Positions 6,670-14,655 of a stretch of DNA of 21,292 nt are shown here, piece after piece. The DNA is taken from contig CAZGPE010000026.1 of NCBI GenBank assembly GCA_964527585.1, positions 1-21,292 of the forward strand, read 5' to 3'. The translations under genes and the position numbers were made by a program. Position 1 is the first letter of the stretch. Each line of letters starts with the position of its first letter. A model generated the notes under the pieces. That model did no database searches and was not told where the DNA came from. It was given only the letters and a program-made list of their open reading frames with translations. This DNA comes from Fimenecus sp964527585 (GTDB lineage Bacteria > Bacillota > Clostridia > Oscillospirales > Acutalibacteraceae).

Positions 6670-9228
6670 ATGGCAAAATTAACAAATCATAATCATAATC
6701 TCGGTGATTATGTTCCGCTTGAAGCACAAAACATTATAAACAGAGAAATAAATCAGGAAATGAGAAGTTCTTTCCTTGATTATTCAATGTCGGTTATCAC
6801 TTCCCGTGCTTTGCCTGATGTAAGAGACGGATTAAAGCCGGTTCACAGAAGAATTCTCTATACAATGTTTGAAAACAATTTGTATCCGGACAAAGCATAC
6901 CGTAAGTGTGCCGATACAGTCGGAGCGGTTCTCGGCCGTTATCATCCCCACGGTGATGCATCTGTTTACGATGCAATGGTCAGACTTGCACAGCCCTTTT
7001 CAATGAGATATACACTTGTTGACGGACACGGAAACTTCGGTTCAATCGACGGAGACCCCCCTGCTGCTTACCGTTATACAGAGTCAAGAATGAGTAAAAT
7101 CGCTCTTGAAATGCTCACGAATATTGATAAAGATACCGTTAATTTTACGACTAACTACGATGACCGTCTTAAAGAACCTACGGTTTTGCCTTCCCGTTAC
7201 CCTAACCTTCTGGCAAACGGCTCAACGGGAATCGCAGTCGGTATGGCTACTAACATACCTCCGCATAATCTTAAGGAAATAATCGACGGTGTATGCTGTG
7301 TTATTGATAATCCCGAAGCTTCGCTTGAGGATATAATGGAACATATCAAAGGACCGGATTTCCCCACAAGCGGAATAATAATGGGAAGATCCGGAATCAG
7401 AGCGGCATATGCTACCGGAAGAGGAAAAATTACTCTCAGAGGCCGTGCGGAAATTGTCGAAAACGAAAAAAGCGGCAGATTTGAAATTATCATTACAGAA
7501 CTTCCTTATCAAGTTAACAAAACAAGATTGATAGAATCAATTGCCGATCTTCATAAAGATAAAAAAATAGAAGGAATGTCGAATATCAGCGACTATTCTT
7601 CACAGAGAAGCGGCGGTATAAGAATTGTTATCGAACTTAAAAGAGATGCAAATCCGCAGGTAATTCTCAATCAGCTTTATCAAATGACTCAGCTTCAGAT
7701 TTCCTACGGAATAATTCAGCTTGCACTTGTTGACGGAGTTCCGAAAATTCTTACACTTAAAGAAATTATAGAACAGTATATAAAATTCCAGTGTGAGATT
7801 ATAACAAGAAGAACTCAGCACGATCTTAAAAAAGCTCAGGACAGAGAACATATTCTCGAAGGTCTTGCAAGAGCGATTGATATTGTTGATGATATTATCG
7901 CAACAATTCGTTCCTGTAAAGGCGGACAAGCCGAAGCAAAACAGGCTATTATGGATAAATTTGATTTTGACGATCCTCAGGCTACGGCAATTGTTGCGTT
8001 CAGACTCGGTCAGTTGGCAGGTCTCGAAATTCAAAAGATAATTGCAGAGCGTGATGAGTTAAAAGAAAAAATCAATTATTATCTTGATATTTTATCTTCG
8101 GAAACAAAAGTTAAGGCAATTGTAAAAGAAGAACTTTCCGTAATCGGTGAAAAATACGACGACGAAAGAAGAACGGAAATCTCGAATGTTGCCGGAGAAG
8201 TTGATATTGAAGATCTTATTCCGGAAGAAGAGTGTGTTTTCACTCTTACAAACATGGGCTATATTAAGCGTCAGCCCGTTGACACATATCAAAGTCAGCG
8301 CAGAGGCGGAAAAGGCATAAAAGGAATGGCGAGAAGAGAAGAAGATTACGCAAAAACAATGTTTACCTGCTCTTCTCATGATTATATTATGTTCTTTACT
8401 TCGTTGGGTAAAGTATACAGACTTAAAGGTTATGAAATTCCGGAAGGAAGCCGTTCAAGTAAAGGAATGAATGTTGTAAATATTCTTCCTATAACATCGG
8501 ATGAAAAAATAACCGCAATGATAAGAGTTCCGGATTTCAGCGATGAAGACAACAATTATCTCTGTATGCTCACAAGATACGGAATTATAAAAAGAACTCC
8601 TCTTAATGCATATAAAAACATCCGCAAATCCGGTATTCTCGCAATCAACCTCGACGAAGGAGACGAACTCGATTGGGTTGAACTCACAGACGGAACAAAG
8701 AATATTATGGTTGCAACCAAAAAAGGTTTTGCAATAAGCTTTGAAGAAAATGATGCAAGAGTGATCGGAAGAACGGCACGAGGCGTGAAGGCAATTTCGC
8801 TTCGTGAAGGCGACGAAGTAACCGGAATGTGTATTCTCGAAGAGGGCAAAAAAGTTCTTACGATTTCGGAAACAGGTTACGGCAGACGCTCAGAAATTGA
8901 CAATTACCGAATTCAGTCAAGAGGCGGAAAAGGACTTACCAACTATAAGACCGAACTTTACGGTGATGTTGCCGCTGTTTCGATGATCGACGATGAAGAA
9001 GATATAATTATTATCTCTTCAGACGGTATAATAATAAGAATTAAAGCAGATGATATAAGCACATTTTCGAGAACTTCCAAGGGTGTCCGTGTTATGAGAG
9101 TATCGGAAGGAGAAAAAGTTTCAGCCTTCTCGATTACGGCTCATGAGAGTGAAGAAACAGATACGCTTGAAATTGATTCCGAAGATATGCAGGGCAACGA
9201 AGAGAAAATAACCCAAACCGAAGAATAA
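6670..9228 (+). CDS. gyrA: DNA gyrase subunit A
   Basis: This 852-residue breakage-reunion subunit is full length. The catalytic tyrosine is Tyr136 in AAYRYTES. The GyrA box QRRGGKG, which marks true gyrase rather than topoisomerase IV, is near residue 543, inside a C-terminal beta-pinwheel that wraps DNA. The quinolone-determining stretch reads GDASVYD (95-101), so Ala97 stands where E. coli has Ser83. An alanine at this site is the natural state in mycobacteria and is associated with lower quinolone susceptibility. The C-terminal tail is acidic. AGAGGA lies just upstream of the ATG. Confidence 0.99.
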   Translation: MAKLTNHNHNLGDYVPLEAQNIINREINQEMRSSFLDYSMSVITSRALPDVRDGLKPVHRRILYTMFENNLYPDKAYRKCADTVGAVLGRYHPHGDASVYDAMVRLAQPFSMRYTLVDGHGNFGSIDGDPPAAYRYTESRMSKIALEMLTNIDKDTVNFTTNYDDRLKEPTVLPSRYPNLLANGSTGIAVGMATNIPPHNLKEIIDGVCCVIDNPEASLEDIMEHIKGPDFPTSGIIMGRSGIRAAYATGRGKITLRGRAEIVENEKSGRFEIIITELPYQVNKTRLIESIADLHKDKKIEGMSNISDYSSQRSGGIRIVIELKRDANPQVILNQLYQMTQLQISYGIIQLALVDGVPKILTLKEIIEQYIKFQCEIITRRTQHDLKKAQDREHILEGLARAIDIVDDIIATIRSCKGGQAEAKQAIMDKFDFDDPQATAIVAFRLGQLAGLEIQKIIAERDELKEKINYYLDILSSETKVKAIVKEELSVIGEKYDDERRTEISNVAGEVDIEDLIPEEECVFTLTNMGYIKRQPVDTYQSQRRGGKGIKGMARREEDYAKTMFTCSSHDYIMFFTSLGKVYRLKGYEIPEGSRSSKGMNVVNILPITSDEKITAMIRVPDFSDEDNNYLCMLTRYGIIKRTPLNAYKNIRKSGILAINLDEGDELDWVELTDGTKNIMVATKKGFAISFEENDARVIGRTARGVKAISLREGDEVTGMCILEEGKKVLTISETGYGRRSEIDNYRIQSRGGKGLTNYKTELYGDVAAVSMIDDEEDIIIISSDGIIIRIKADDISTFSRTSKGVRVMRVSEGEKVSAFSITAHESEETDTLEIDSEDMQGNEEKITQTEE

Positions 9229-9234
9229 TTTATA

Positions 9235-9299
9235 AATCTGTATTTTCTGTGTAACAAAAAATTCACTTTTTAATGTTAAAATTGCAGAAAATACAGATT
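9235..9299. repeat. Nested 65-base palindrome between gyrA and the CPBP gene
   Basis: The outer arms AATCTGTATTTTCTG (9235-9249) and CAGAAAATACAGATT (9285-9299) are perfect 15-base inverted repeats. Inside them TAACA (9252-9256) pairs with TGTTA (9274-9278), and five A (9257-9261) pair with five T (9267-9271) around a 5-base loop. About 25 base pairs could form across 65 bases. No T-run follows, so it is not a standard terminator. It fills most of the 84-base gap. Its role is unknown. Confidence 0.8.
9274..9282 (+). promoter_or_regulatory. Candidate extended -10 for the CPBP-tadA-mrp unit
   Basis: TGTTAAAAT matches the extended -10 of the dnaA promoter exactly. No good -35 lies 17 bases upstream. 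The predicted start (about 9289) falls inside the right arm of the palindrome, so promoter and palindrome overlap. Confidence 0.4.
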
Positions 9300-9312
9300 A
9301 GGCAGGATTTAT

Positions 9313-10338
9313 ATGAATTTTCAACAACAGTATAGTCCTTACGGACAATACAACAAATATTATGAAGAAAAAGCGGGAGAAAAATCCAATCTTGCATCTA
9401 TAAGCAAAGCTTGTTCCTGTGCGGTTATAGGCTTTATAGGTGTAAGTGTGGCAATCAGTTTTATTTTTTCTTTATTTGATAAAGTGGTAGAACTTTATAA
9501 TAAAAACGATGTTTTTAATTGCGGATATACTATTGTTATATCTGTTTTATCACTTGGCGTGGCTTTTTATTTAGCATATATTTCGTTGAAAAAGAAAAAA
9601 CTTATAAATGAAGTGCCGTTTGGAAAGCCTTATAATAAAAGAGAATTTTTGCTTATAATCCCGATTGCCGTTATGATTTGCTTTATCGGAAATATAGCAA
9701 CAAATATTTTCGGCGGTATGTTTCAGACTTTTTTCGGAGTGGAGTTTACTCAAGCCGAAGATACCGTTACTTATACAAATTTGCCCGGAATCATAATGTC
9801 GTTTATAGCAACCGCCCTTCTGCCTGCTTTTTTGGAAGAATTTGCAATTCGAGGCGTGGTTATGCAATCGCTGAGAAGATACGGTGATATGTTCGCTATT
9901 GTTATGTCGTCGTTTGTATTTTCTCTTATGCACGCAAATATGATTCAAATTCCTTTTGCTTTTATTGCCGGAATCGGAATAGGTTATGCTGTAATAAAAA
10001 CAGGAACAATATGGACCGGCGTTGTAATTCACTTCATAAATAATTCGTTAGCGGTTATTTCAATGGTTGCGATGAACAATTTACCTGAAAAGGCCGATTG
10101 GATTTTCGTAATTCTGATGTATACTCTTATTTTTGCTGCGGGAATTGTATGCTTCACGGTTTATTCCAAAGATAAAAAACAGCAAAACGGAGTTTTCAGA
10201 GGCTGTTTCAATTCTCTTTCGAGAGGATATTGTACCTGCCTTACAACAGCCGAAAAAATAACATCGTTTATTTTTACCGTTCCCACGGTTGTTGCCGTTG
10301 TTATAATTATTCTTGAAACGAGTATGTATATAAATTAA
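9313..10338 (+). CDS. CPBP-family intramembrane glutamic endopeptidase
   Basis: This 341-residue membrane protein has a short polar N-terminus (about 1-30, rich in Gln, Tyr and Asn) and around seven hydrophobic segments. All three CPBP (Abi/CAAX protease 2) motifs are present: EEFAIRG with Glu175-Glu176 and Arg180, FSLMHAN with His207, and HFINN with His240 and Asn244. These residues form the catalytic site in Rce1-like proteases. Bacterial members process peptides or signalling proteins in the membrane, but the substrate cannot be told here. AGGA lies upstream of the ATG. It is followed after 5 bases by tadA. Confidence 0.9.
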   Translation: MNFQQQYSPYGQYNKYYEEKAGEKSNLASISKACSCAVIGFIGVSVAISFIFSLFDKVVELYNKNDVFNCGYTIVISVLSLGVAFYLAYISLKKKKLINEVPFGKPYNKREFLLIIPIAVMICFIGNIATNIFGGMFQTFFGVEFTQAEDTVTYTNLPGIIMSFIATALLPAFLEEFAIRGVVMQSLRRYGDMFAIVMSSFVFSLMHANMIQIPFAFIAGIGIGYAVIKTGTIWTGVVIHFINNSLAVISMVAMNNLPEKADWIFVILMYTLIFAAGIVCFTVYSKDKKQQNGVFRGCFNSLSRGYCTCLTTAEKITSFIFTVPTVVAVVIIILETSMYIN

Positions 10339-10343
10339 GTGTT

Positions 10344-10802
10344 ATGGAAAAAAGCGATTTTATGAAACTTGCTTTAGAGCAGGCAAAACTCTCCGCAGAA
10401 GAAGGAGAAGTTCCCGTAGGTGCGGTTATTGTAAGAAACGGTGAAGTAGTAGGTGTCGGTAGAAACAGACGGGAAAAAGAAAAAAACGCACTTTGTCATG
10501 CCGAAATCGAAGCGATAAACAATGCGTGTAAAAACCTTGGCGGATGGCGGCTTTGGGAATGTGAGATGTTTGTTACGCTCGAACCTTGTCCGATGTGTGC
10601 GGGAGCAATTATAAATTCAAGAATAAAAAAAGTAATATACGGCGCAAAAGATACAAAAAACGGGGCTGTTGAATCAATTGTTCAACTGTTTTCTTCGGGT
10701 TTTACCCATAAGCCCGATTTTGAAAACGGGATATGCGAAGAAGAATGTGCCGCTGTGCTTTCCGAGTTTTTCAGAAATTTGAGGAAGTCAAAAAGCAGTT
10801 GA
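10344..10802 (+). CDS. tadA: tRNA-specific adenosine-34 deaminase TadA
   Basis: This 152-residue zinc deaminase converts the wobble adenosine of tRNA-Arg(ACG) to inosine. The zinc ligands and catalytic glutamate are His52-Ala-Glu54 and Cys82-Pro-Met-Cys85. VPVGAVIV near the start and SRIKKVIYGAKD after the zinc motif are typical of TadA rather than cytidine deaminases. No clear Shine-Dalgarno precedes the ATG, which lies 5 bases after the CPBP stop, suggesting translation coupled to that gene. Length is usual. Confidence 0.95.
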   Translation: MEKSDFMKLALEQAKLSAEEGEVPVGAVIVRNGEVVGVGRNRREKEKNALCHAEIEAINNACKNLGGWRLWECEMFVTLEPCPMCAGAIINSRIKKVIYGAKDTKNGAVESIVQLFSSGFTHKPDFENGICEEECAAVLSEFFRNLRKSKSS

Positions 10803-10817
10803 AAAAAATTTGTTTTT

Positions 10818-10823
10818 GGGGGA
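10818..10823 (+). promoter_or_regulatory. Shine-Dalgarno that fixes the mrp start
   Basis: GGGGGA ends 4 bases before the ATG at 10828. This favours 10828 over an in-frame TTG at 10810. Confidence 0.7.
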
Positions 10824-10827
10824 AATT

Positions 10828-11646
10828 ATGAGCGAAAATTGTAATCATGACTGTTCGAGTTGCTCATCAAAGTGCTCACAGGAGAAAAAAGATTTGCGTT
10901 TGCCGCAAAATGCGAACAGCAATGTAAAAAAAGTAATCGGTGTAGTAAGCGGTAAAGGCGGAGTAGGAAAAAGTTTTGTAACATCTTCTCTTGCCCTTGC
11001 TTCCCAATTGCACGGTTACAAAACCGCAATTTTAGATGCGGATATAACCGGCCCTTCGATACCGAAAGCTTTCGGTATCAACAGCAGAGCTCTCGGAAAC
11101 GATGAGGGCTTATTTCCGGCTGAGTCAAAACTCGGAATTAAAATTATGAGCATAAATCTTTTGCTTGAAAAAGAGGACACCCCGGTTGTATGGCGTGGTC
11201 CGGTTATTTCGGGCGTTATAAATCAGTTTTGGCAGGAAGTACAATGGGGCGATGTCGATTATATGTTTGTCGATATGCCTCCCGGAACCGGTGATGTTCC
11301 GCTTACGGTTTTCCAATCACTTCCCGTTGACAGAATTGTTATCGTAACAACTCCGCAGGATCTTGTTACGATGATAGTTAAAAAAGCATACAATATGGCA
11401 AAAATGATGAACATTCCCATCTTGGGCATTGTTGAAAATATGAGCTTTTTCGAATGTCCCGATTGTCATAAAAAACATTATATTTTCGGAGAGAGTAAGA
11501 TTGATGAAGTTGCGAAAGAACTTGATATCCCCGTTCTTGCGAAACTTCCGATAAATCCTGCTGCCGCTGCGTATGTAGACAACGGCACAATTGAGCTTTC
11601 CGACGCTTCGGCTATGTCCGAAGTTATCGAAAAAATCAGCGATTAA
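10828..11646 (+). CDS. mrp: Mrp/NBP35-family iron-sulfur carrier ATPase
   Basis: This 272-residue P-loop ATPase belongs to the ApbC/Mrp/Nbp35 group, which carries and delivers iron-sulfur clusters to apo-proteins. The deviant Walker A is GKGGVGKS at 42-49, followed by DADITGPSIP. The conserved DMPPGTGD and the bridging Cys210-Pro-Asp-Cys213 motif are present. The N-terminus adds four cysteines (5, 9, 12, 16), a spacing unlike Nbp35 proper but able to bind a cluster. The start at 10828 is chosen for its GGGGGA. It is the last gene before a strong terminator. Its cluster role fits the NifU-like gene 8 kb away, though no link is shown. Confidence 0.93.
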   Translation: MSENCNHDCSSCSSKCSQEKKDLRLPQNANSNVKKVIGVVSGKGGVGKSFVTSSLALASQLHGYKTAILDADITGPSIPKAFGINSRALGNDEGLFPAESKLGIKIMSINLLLEKEDTPVVWRGPVISGVINQFWQEVQWGDVDYMFVDMPPGTGDVPLTVFQSLPVDRIVIVTTPQDLVTMIVKKAYNMAKMMNIPILGIVENMSFFECPDCHKKHYIFGESKIDEVAKELDIPVLAKLPINPAAAAYVDNGTIELSDASAMSEVIEKISD

Positions 11647-11660
11647 GTCAAAAACACCAA

Positions 11661-11692
11661 AAACACCTGTAAAACTACGGGTGTTTTTTCTT
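11661..11692 (+). terminator. Rho-independent terminator after mrp
   Basis: AAACACCTG (11661-11669) pairs with CGGGTGTTT (11678-11686) with one G-U pair and an 8-base loop, followed by a T-run to 11689. It ends the CPBP-tadA-mrp unit. Confidence 0.88.
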
Positions 11693-11701
11693 AAATATCT
11701 A

Positions 11702-11730
11702 TTGAATTAAAATGTCTGAAAATGTATAAT
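11702..11730 (+). promoter_or_regulatory. guaB promoter
   Basis: TTGAAT (11702-11707), a 17-base spacer and a perfect TATAAT (11725-11730). Transcription from about 11737 leaves a leader of roughly 30 bases, too short for a purine riboswitch. No other convincing promoter was seen before 19316, so it may serve guaB through galU. Confidence 0.8.
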
Positions 11731-11765
11731 TATAAAAATACACTAAAATGGGAGGATATTATAAA

Positions 11766-13229
11766 ATGCTTAACGAAAAGTTCCAAAAAGAAGGTCTTAC
11801 TTTTGACGATGTGTTGCTCATTCCTGCGGAGAGTGATATTTTGCCGAAAGATATTGATGTTTCCACACAACTTACAAAAAAAATCAGACTTAATATACCG
11901 ATGCTTACCGCCGCAATGGATACGGTTACCGAATCGAGAATGGCAATTGCGATTTCTCGTGAAGGCGGAATAGGTATCATACATAAAAATATGTCAATTG
12001 ATGCGCAGAAAGCAGAAGTTGATAAGGTAAAAAGAAGTGAAAACGGCGTTATTGTCGATCCTTTTTATCTTCATGCCGAAAACACCGTTGAAGAAGCAAA
12101 TAACCTCATGCACAACTATAAGATTTCCGGTGTTCCGATTTGCGATAACGACGGAAGACTTGTCGGAATTATTACAAACCGTGATATGAGATTTATGACC
12201 GATTACAGCGTGAAAATCGGAGATGTTATGACAAAAGAAAACCTTGTTACTTCTCATATAGGTACAACCCTTGAAGAAGCGAAGGCTATTCTTATGAAAC
12301 ACAAAATTGAAAAACTTCCTCTTGTTGATGAAAAAGGTTATCTTAAAGGACTCATCACTATTAAAGACATTGAAAAAAGCGTTCAGTATCCCAATTCTTC
12401 AAGAGACGAAAGAGGCAGATTGCTTTGCGGTGCCGCAATCGGCGTAACATCCGATGTTCTCGAAAGAGCGGCAGCACTTGTAGAAGCGGGAGTAGATGTT
12501 TTGACTTTGGACTCCGCTCACGGACATTCGAGAAATATTCTTAATGCGGTTTCAAGAGTTAAAGCCGCTTTCCCGAATGTTTCTCTTATTGCGGGAAATG
12601 TTGCAACAGCCGAAGGAACAAAGGCACTTATTGATGCAGGCGCAGACTGTGTTAAAGTAGGTATCGGCCCCGGTTCTATTTGTACAACCCGTGTTGTTGC
12701 GGGAATCGGTGTTCCTCAGATTACAGCGGTATACGATTCCGCTAACGAGGCTGCAAAACACGGAATTTCGGTTATCGCAGACGGCGGTATTAAGTATTCC
12801 GGTGAAATTGTAAAAGCTATTGCGGCAGGTGCATCGGCAATTATGGTAGGTTCGCTTGTAGCAGGCTGTGAAGAGTCTCCCGGAAGCAGCGAAATTTTCC
12901 AGGGCAGACAGTTTAAGGTTTACAGAGGTATGGGTTCAATTGCGGCAATGAACAAAGGCTCAAAAGACAGATACTTCCAGGAAGATAACAAAAAACTTGT
13001 TCCCGAAGGAATTGAAGGCCGTGTACCTTATAAGGGAATTCTTTCCGATACTGTATTTCAGATGATGGGCGGTCTTAAATCGGGAATGGGATATTGCGGA
13101 TGTAAAAATATTCCCGAACTTCAGACAAAAACCAAGTTTATCAGAATTACCAATGCCGGACTTAAAGAGAGCCATCCTCATGATGTCTTTATCACAAAAG
13201 AAGCACCGAACTATTCTGTTAATTTATAA
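11766..13229 (+). CDS. guaB: Inosine-5'-monophosphate dehydrogenase
   Basis: This 487-residue enzyme oxidises IMP to XMP with NAD+, the committed step to GMP. The N-terminal LTFDDVLL motif starts the barrel. Two CBS domains are inserted at about 95-215. The catalytic loop GIGPGSICTTR places the nucleophile at Cys306, and the mobile flap contains KGSKDRYF. GGGAGG at 11750-11755 lies 10 bases before the ATG at 11766. The ATG at 11748 overlaps that site and is rejected. No terminator follows, so the downstream ANTAR gene may be read through. Confidence 0.98.
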   Translation: MLNEKFQKEGLTFDDVLLIPAESDILPKDIDVSTQLTKKIRLNIPMLTAAMDTVTESRMAIAISREGGIGIIHKNMSIDAQKAEVDKVKRSENGVIVDPFYLHAENTVEEANNLMHNYKISGVPICDNDGRLVGIITNRDMRFMTDYSVKIGDVMTKENLVTSHIGTTLEEAKAILMKHKIEKLPLVDEKGYLKGLITIKDIEKSVQYPNSSRDERGRLLCGAAIGVTSDVLERAAALVEAGVDVLTLDSAHGHSRNILNAVSRVKAAFPNVSLIAGNVATAEGTKALIDAGADCVKVGIGPGSICTTRVVAGIGVPQITAVYDSANEAAKHGISVIADGGIKYSGEIVKAIAAGASAIMVGSLVAGCEESPGSSEIFQGRQFKVYRGMGSIAAMNKGSKDRYFQEDNKKLVPEGIEGRVPYKGILSDTVFQMMGGLKSGMGYCGCKNIPELQTKTKFIRITNAGLKESHPHDVFITKEAPNYSVNL

Positions 13230-13281
13230 TTTCTTATTGCCGAAAAGGATGCAAAGACTTCCTTAAATAAAAGGTTATTTT

Positions 13282-13803
13282 ATGAGAGATGTAATTATCG
13301 CAAGTGCAAATTCAAACGCCGCAGAGCATATCAAAACAATATTGCAAAGCGGCGGAATTTTCGCACAATCTGTTTTTTCGACCGGCTCGGAAGTTCTTTC
13401 TTACACGGGCCTTCATACAGGTGCGCTTGTAATTTGCGGAAAACTCAGTGATATGACTGCTGTTTCGCTGGCGAATATGCTTGAATCGGGATGCGATATG
13501 ATTCATCTTATTCCGTCCGGTGAAGCGCAGACGGTTTTTGTCAGCAATATGGTTACCCTGTATATGCCTATTGAACGGATGGATTTTTTAAGAACCGTAA
13601 AAATGCTTTGTGCAACACAAGACGAAAAACTTCAACGCCGTGAAAAAAACAGCGGAGAAGAGGAAATTTTGATGAAAGCAAAGCGTATTATAATGAACAG
13701 ACATCATATTTCAGAGCGAGAGGCTCACAAGATTTTACAACGCAGAAGTATGGAAAGCGGAATGAAACTTGTCGATGTTGCAAGAATGATCGGAGATGAA
13801 TAG
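13282..13803 (+). CDS. ANTAR-domain regulator with degenerate receiver
   Basis: This 173-residue protein has an N-terminal receiver-like half (1-115) and a C-terminal ANTAR domain (about 125-170: EEEILMKAKRIIMNRHHIS, then REAHKILQRRSMESGMKLVDVARMI). ANTAR proteins bind paired RNA hairpins and prevent transcription termination. The receiver lacks the usual acidic pair (IIASAN instead of VDDE), the phospho-aspartate (VICGKL instead of LLDI) and the lysine before proline (YMPIER). It is therefore unlikely to be switched by phosphorylation. No kinase lies nearby. A comparable clostridial protein often stands alone. The RNA target is not evident in the window. It overlaps dapF by 8 bases. Confidence 0.88.
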   Translation: MRDVIIASANSNAAEHIKTILQSGGIFAQSVFSTGSEVLSYTGLHTGALVICGKLSDMTAVSLANMLESGCDMIHLIPSGEAQTVFVSNMVTLYMPIERMDFLRTVKMLCATQDEKLQRREKNSGEEEILMKAKRIIMNRHHISEREAHKILQRRSMESGMKLVDVARMIGDE

Positions 13804-14641
13804 ATTGAAATTTACTAAAATGCACGGAGTGGGTAACGATTATATTTATATTAACTGCTTTGAAGAAAAAGTAAACGATCCAGAAGCGTTATCCGTTAAA
13901 GTAAGCGACCGCCATTTCGGTATAGGATCCGACGGACTTGTTCTTATTGAGCCGAGTCAAACGGCGGATTTCAAAATGGATATATATAACTCCGACGGTT
14001 CCCGTGCAAAAATGTGCGGCAATGCAACGAGATGTGTTGCGAAGTATGTTTTTGACAATAAAATGACCGAAAAAGAAGAAATCTCACTTGAAACACTCAG
14101 CGGAATTAAATATATTAAAATTTTTACCGAGAACGGAAAAGCGGTTTCGGCAAAAGTAAATATGGGAAAACCTATACTTGAGGGAGAAAAGATACCGACA
14201 AAGTATAAGAGTGAAACGGTAATCGGAGAAAAATTAACCGTTGATGAAACGGATTATGAGATTACTTGCGTTTCAATGGGTAATCCTCATTGCGTTGTGT
14301 TTGTTGATGATGTTAATAATGTTAAACTTGATAAAATAGGCCCCAAATTCGAAAACAACGAAATGTTTCCCGACCGAATCAATACCGAATTTGTTCATAT
14401 TGTAAATGAAAACGAGATTGATATGAGAGTATGGGAAAGAGGTGCAGGTGAAACGCTTGCCTGCGGAACCGGATCATGTGCATCGGCAGTCGCATCGGTG
14501 CTGAACGGTTATTGCAAAAAAAACAGCGATATAAAAGTAAATCTCCTCGGCGGCACTCTGTATATTAATTGGACTGAAAACGGCGATGTTTATATGACCG
14601 GACCGGCACAGACTGTTTGCACGGGTGAAATAGAAGAATAA
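13796..14641 (+). CDS. dapF: Diaminopimelate epimerase
   Basis: This 281-residue cofactor-free racemase converts LL- to meso-diaminopimelate for lysine and peptidoglycan. The two catalytic cysteines are Cys74 in KMCGNATRC and Cys223 in ACGTGSCASA. GNDYIYI and NSDGSRA are also typical. The start is uncertain. The ATG at 13796 overlaps the ANTAR stop, but the GGAG at 13792-13795 touches it directly. A TTG at 13805 has that GGAG at a good 9-base spacing and would give MKFTKMHG, the family's usual N-terminus. dapL follows 14 bases later, and the pair catalyses consecutive steps. Confidence 0.97.
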   Translation: MNRLKFTKMHGVGNDYIYINCFEEKVNDPEALSVKVSDRHFGIGSDGLVLIEPSQTADFKMDIYNSDGSRAKMCGNATRCVAKYVFDNKMTEKEEISLETLSGIKYIKIFTENGKAVSAKVNMGKPILEGEKIPTKYKSETVIGEKLTVDETDYEITCVSMGNPHCVVFVDDVNNVKLDKIGPKFENNEMFPDRINTEFVHIVNENEIDMRVWERGAGETLACGTGSCASAVASVLNGYCKKNSDIKVNLLGGTLYINWTENGDVYMTGPAQTVCTGEIEE

Positions 14642-14644
14642 CAC

Positions 14645-14649
14645 GGAGG
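14645..14649 (+). promoter_or_regulatory. dapL Shine-Dalgarno
   Basis: GGAGG lies 6 bases before the ATG at 14656. It is among the strongest sites in the window. Confidence 0.8.
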
Positions 14650-14655
14650 TATAAA

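Noticed and set aside
9235..9299. gyrA terminator
   Set aside because: The palindrome is long and AT-rich, with no T-run after the right arm and a promoter-like element inside.
9571..10032. 153-residue minus-strand open frame opposite the CPBP gene
   Set aside because: It mirrors the membrane-protein codons (His/Asn/Ser-rich) and has no start signal.
10810..10827. TTG start adding six residues to Mrp
   Set aside because: It has no ribosome site of its own, and the added codons contain the Shine-Dalgarno of the ATG at 10828.
11731..11765. Purine riboswitch ahead of guaB
   Set aside because: The leader from the clear promoter is only about 30 bases, too short for a purine aptamer.
13244..13264. 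GGATGCAAAGAC resembling the GCAAAG core of a cyclic-di-GMP-I riboswitch, or an ANTAR hairpin
   Set aside because: The other conserved half (GGGCAAACC) is absent and the guaB coding region ends too close. The AAGGA/TCCTT stem has a 10-base loop, not the ANTAR hexaloop pair.
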